A stretch of DNA of 64,000 nucleotides. Origin: Gloeothece verrucosa PCC 7822 (GTDB lineage: Bacteria > Cyanobacteriota > Cyanobacteriia > Cyanobacteriales > Microcystaceae). Shown here in pieces: positions 61,262-64,000 of this stretch. A program made the translations under genes and the position numbers. Location: the NCBI RefSeq assembly GCF_000147335.1, contig NC_014501.1, positions 4,766,501 to 4,830,500 of the forward strand. The letters are read 5' to 3'. The notes beneath the pieces are model-generated. The model ran no database searches. It saw nothing but the letters and a program-made list of their open reading frames with translations, and was not told the DNA's origin. Position 1 is the first letter of the stretch; each line of letters opens with the position of its first letter.

Positions 61262-61427
61262 ATCGTTAACAGTTAACAGTCAACAGTCGGGAACGAGTTC
61301 CCGACCCCAGTCAACAAAGAGAAGTTAATCGTTAAAAATACCCCGAAGAATTAATAACGGTTAACCCATGACTGATGACTGATGACTCCTGACTCATAAC
61401 GAATGACTAATAACTGACAGGAAACAA
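61262..61427. repeat. Heptamer repeat arrays and a 20-base palindrome
   Basis: GTTAACAGTTAACAGTCAACAG (units close to CAACAGT), then the palindrome GTCGGGAAC-GA-GTTCCCGAC (61286-61305), then a GACTGATGACTGATGACTCC array (61367 on). STRR-type repeats in the oxidase-GMC spacer. Confidence 0.7.
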
Positions 61428-61429
61428 CT

Positions 61430-63004
61430 ATGATAATTGACGATCAACACTACGATGTAATTATCGTCGGAACCGGAGCAGGCGGCGGAACATTAGCCCA
61501 AAAACTCGCACCAACCGGCAAAAAAATTCTCATCCTAGAACGGGGTGACTTATCGCCTCATGAGAATGAACGTTGGAATGCGATGGATATGGTGGCTAAA
61601 AGTGACCTTCCCTCGGCCGATGAGGAATGGTTCGACAGTTCAGGAGATCGATTTCGTCCTCACATTAACTATTGGGTAGGGGGAAGTACCAAGTTTTACG
61701 GCGCGGCTTTACTGCGGATGCGGGAACGGGATTTTGAAAAAGTTCAACATCAGGATGGAGTTTCACCAGAATGGCCCCTGAAATATCAAGACTTTGAACC
61801 CTACTACACCGAAGCCGAAAAGCTTTACAATGTTCATGGAAAAGGCGGTGAAGACCCCACCGACCCACCCCGCACCCAAGAATATCCCCATCAGCCGGTA
61901 ACTCATGAACCTCGGATGCAAGAAATTTGTGAGGCGATTTCTAAGCAAGGGTTACATCCGTTTCATCTGCCTTTAGGGATTAAGCAAAATAATCGCCATA
62001 ATTTCTTTGAAAGTCCTAATATCGAAGGGGATACGACTGTTCTTAATCGGGCTGATGTTAAGACGAATTCTGAAGAAGTGGGCGTTTTACCGGCGTTAAA
62101 ATATGCGAATGTGAGCCTAAAAACTAAGGCTAAGGTGGTCTGTTTACATACCAATTCTTCGGGACGAGAAGTTAAGGCCGTAGAAGCGGAAATTTGTGGG
62201 CAGTCTTATTTATTTTTCGCCGATATTGTGGTGTTAGCTTGTGGCGCGGTTAATTCGGCGGCTTTGTTGCTACGATCTGCCAGTGAAAAGCATCCTATCG
62301 GATTAGCGAATCGTTCGGATCAGGTGGGACGAAATTTTATGAAACACCTGAATACGGTGATGGTGCAATTTAGTTCTGCACCGAATAAGAGTGTGTTTCA
62401 AAAGACCATTTGTGTGAATGATTTTTACTGGGGAGATAAAGATTTTTCTTCCCCGATGGGTCATATTCAAAATACTGGTAATATCGTTCAAGATATGCTG
62501 CCCACTGAGGCGATGCCGATTTTGTCGCTGTTGGTGAAGTTGATGCCGGGTTTTGGGTTGCGGCAATTGGCGAATCATTCTATTGGTTGGTGGTTGCAGA
62601 CGGAAGATTTACCTGATCCCAATAATCGCGTGCAGCTAGTGGGGGATAAGCTCCGTTTGGATTATACTCCGAATAATACAGAAGCTCATGATCGCCTGAT
62701 TCATCGTTGGATGGATGTTCTCAAAGCTATTGATCGCAGTTCGGATAATTCTCTGTTTCCTTGGGGGGTTTACCCGCGCAGTGAAACTCCGATTCAAGTG
62801 GTGGCTTATCAGTGTGGCACTTGCCGCTTTGGGGAAGATCCCACCACATCGGTTTTAGACATCAATTGTCGCGCTCATGATGTGGATAATCTTTATATTG
62901 TTGATGGGAGTTTCTTCCCGTCTAGTGCTGGTGTGACTCCGGCTTTGACGATTATTGCTAATGCGCTGCGAGTGGGAGATCATTTGATTGAACGCTTGAA
63001 ATAA
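61430..63004 (+). CDS. GMC-family FAD oxidoreductase
   Basis: 524 residues. FAD-binding GTGAGGGTLAQKLAPTGKKILILERGD (residues 14 on, read in parts), a substrate domain, and the C-terminal GMC signature with the catalytic His region (VTPALTIIANALRVGD). CQCGTC-like YQCGTCRFGED precedes it. Family oxidises alcohols or sugars. Downstream of the ARTO genes by a repeat spacer (171 bases), so it may feed electrons to quinone; that is inference. Own ribosome site is weak. Confidence 0.9.
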   Translation: MIIDDQHYDVIIVGTGAGGGTLAQKLAPTGKKILILERGDLSPHENERWNAMDMVAKSDLPSADEEWFDSSGDRFRPHINYWVGGSTKFYGAALLRMRERDFEKVQHQDGVSPEWPLKYQDFEPYYTEAEKLYNVHGKGGEDPTDPPRTQEYPHQPVTHEPRMQEICEAISKQGLHPFHLPLGIKQNNRHNFFESPNIEGDTTVLNRADVKTNSEEVGVLPALKYANVSLKTKAKVVCLHTNSSGREVKAVEAEICGQSYLFFADIVVLACGAVNSAALLLRSASEKHPIGLANRSDQVGRNFMKHLNTVMVQFSSAPNKSVFQKTICVNDFYWGDKDFSSPMGHIQNTGNIVQDMLPTEAMPILSLLVKLMPGFGLRQLANHSIGWWLQTEDLPDPNNRVQLVGDKLRLDYTPNNTEAHDRLIHRWMDVLKAIDRSSDNSLFPWGVYPRSETPIQVVAYQCGTCRFGEDPTTSVLDINCRAHDVDNLYIVDGSFFPSSAGVTPALTIIANALRVGDHLIERLK

Positions 63005-63035
63005 TCCCTTACCCAATAAGGGCGGGGGCCAACCG

Positions 63036-63062
63036 AACAAAGCCTTAGCATAGCAGGCTAAA
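63036..63062. repeat. Interspersed hairpin repeat, relative of 17652
   Basis: GAACAAAGCCT...GCAGGCTAAA, matching GGACAAAGCCT...GCAGGCTTC at 17648-17671 with a diverged loop. A shared intergenic element. Confidence 0.5.
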
Positions 63063-63077
63063 AGAATTATTAACTGT

Positions 63078-63110
63078 AGGATGTTTTCTTAAGGCATCCT
63101 ATTTTTATTG
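63078..63110 (+). terminator. Terminator of GMC oxidoreductase gene
   Basis: TAGGATG (63078-63084), eleven-base loop, CATCCTA (63096-63102), then TTTTTATT. Classical stem plus T-tract. Confidence 0.75.
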
Positions 63111-63222
63111 TGTGACTTTAACGCATCATTATCTGATGATATTTTAGATTTATTTGAACCTAAATGAAGTTACTTCTAGATACTCATATTTTGTTAATAT
63201 CTCAAGCTTTACAATATATAAT

Positions 63223-64000
63223 TTAACTCATCTCCAATAAAATTTTTAACACGCCTTTACGTTGCGCCGCTTCAAAAGCTTCCTTTCCTTCACTAAGGGG
63301 ATAACGCCCATCTATTAACCCCTCTACATCAATTTTTCCGGCTGCGAGTAATTCAATAGCTTTAGGAAAAGGACCACAACGAGAACCCATAACCGTAATT
63401 TCATCCACCACTAAAGAAGAAGCATCTAGGGTTAAATTGCCGGCATAGGTACTTTTCAGCACTAGCGTACCACGAGGACGCAAGGCACGACGAGCCAGAC
63501 TAAACCCTTCAGGGTTGCCGGTACATTCCACCGCGATATCAAACGCCCTATCACTCACCGCCTCACTCAACCCGGTTTTTATGCCTCTGGCTTCTAATAG
63601 TGCCAATTTTTCCCGATGACGACCAATGACCAATAGTTCACAACCGGTTAAAGCCAGGGTTTGAGCGACTAATTGCCCTAATTTGCCATCTCCTACCACT
63701 AAAACCCGTTCATTAGGAGTAATAGACAATTGTTCTTGAATTTCCAACGCCGCCGCCACCGGTTCTGTAAAAGTTGCCGCATCAGTGGTGATCGAATCCG
63801 GGATAGGATGAAGATTAGTAACTGGTAGAGTCAGATAATCCGCAAAAGCCCCATGACGGTTAACAATACCCAAAACCGTGCGATTTTCACAGTGAGTCGG
63901 TTGTCCTGTGCGGCAAAAACGACAATAACCGCAACTGGCGTTAATTTCTCCTACTACCCGTTTATTGATCAGATGTTCGGGTCCGTTTTCTACCAGTCCG
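63223..64000 (-). CDS. Zinc-type medium-chain alcohol dehydrogenase family protein (partial, runs off right edge)
   Basis: C-terminal portion of an MDR alcohol/threonine dehydrogenase-type enzyme; the frame is open to the right edge. The structural-zinc cysteine cluster reads CGYCRFCRTGQPTHCEN near the edge, then FTEPVAAALE and the cofactor-binding VLVVGDGKLGQLVAQTLALT. A short TTG start at 63873 sits inside the domain and is an artefact. Substrate unknown; the sorbitol/threonine dehydrogenase-like clade is likely. The N-terminus lies outside the window. Confidence 0.9.
   Translation of the reverse strand, partial: GLVENGPEHLINKRVVGEINASCGYCRFCRTGQPTHCENRTVLGIVNRHGAFADYLTLPVTNLHPIPDSITTDAATFTEPVAAALEIQEQLSITPNERVLVVGDGKLGQLVAQTLALTGCELLVIGRHREKLALLEARGIKTGLSEAVSDRAFDIAVECTGNPEGFSLARRALRPRGTLVLKSTYAGNLTLDASSLVVDEITVMGSRCGPFPKAIELLAAGKIDVEGLIDGRYPLSEGKEAFEAAQRKGVLKILLEMS

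Noticed and set aside
63223..63873. Short zinc-ADH ORF from TTG
   Set aside because: The frame is open to the window edge and continues with the zinc-cysteine cluster; the TTG is internal.

Overview
The window looks like part of a cyanobacterial chromosome, most like a unicellular or colonial Cyanothece/Gloeothece-type genome. That placement rests on the genes and is not tested by a search. The signs are a split-intein dnaE at the left edge, an NDH-1 NdhD subunit, a probable cyanobacterial UDP-glucose pyrophosphorylase (CugP), an alternative respiratory terminal oxidase, several cyanobacterial families of unknown function, a few HIP1 octamers (GCGATCGC, for example near 23617, 40606, 41135 and 54579) and many short tandem heptamer-like repeats between genes. 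No tRNA, rRNA or CRISPR array was found.

Layout. 1-7.4 kb (minus strand): N-terminal half of split DnaE running into the DnaE intein, a periplasmic solute-binding protein, a glycosyltransferase and two tandem cytochromes P450. 7.9-17.6 kb: aldo/keto reductase, NdhD, a DUF6765-like protein, a large HTH/AAA signalling ATPase, CugP, ScpA, PdxH and a creatininase-family protein. 17.6-22.3 kb: a repeat-rich spacer, a DNA methyltransferase gene broken by one in-frame TAG, a small metal-binding (HMA) protein, a membrane-anchored subtilisin-like protease and a small partner ORF. 22.7-34 kb: a seven-gene chemosensory cluster (MCP, hybrid CheA, MCP, MCP, CheB, CheR-TPR, double CheW). It has no separate CheY in the window, and its composition resembles Wsp-type 'alternative function' arrays. 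34-42.5 kb: acyltransferase, DUF58 protein with a possible coupled 29-codon ORF, a degenerate metallo-beta-lactamase fold protein, citramalate synthase, a 2Fe-2S protein, two small unknowns, RsmI and a PfkB kinase.

42.4-45.8 kb is a nested mobile-element island. A decayed IS605-type element (divergent remnants of tnpA and tnpB, both without N-termini) is interrupted inside tnpB by an apparently complete 2.4 kb group II intron that encodes a reverse transcriptase/maturase with an HNH domain. 45.8-55.8 kb holds an RluA-like pseudouridine synthase lacking the usual catalytic Asp, a phage-lysozyme-like muramidase, an atypical SDR, a DUF1997 protein, a P-type ATPase whose C-terminus is encoded by intergenic repeats, the paired TIGR02588/TIGR02587 membrane proteins, a phasin-like protein, an FKBP isomerase and a DUF4079 protein.

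55.9-63.1 kb: after an 840 bp AT-rich leader come two DUF2231 membrane proteins, heme-copper oxidase subunits II, I and III (subunit II without CuA ligands, hence ARTO-type) and a GMC flavin oxidoreductase. The window ends inside a zinc-type alcohol dehydrogenase family gene.

The most distinctive items are the intron-in-tnpB nest, the chemosensory cluster (hybrid CheA with a dead second phosphotransfer domain, and receptors kept almost identical by apparent gene conversion), and the HTH-AAA ATPase of unknown function. I see no fully novel system that I can prove from sequence alone.
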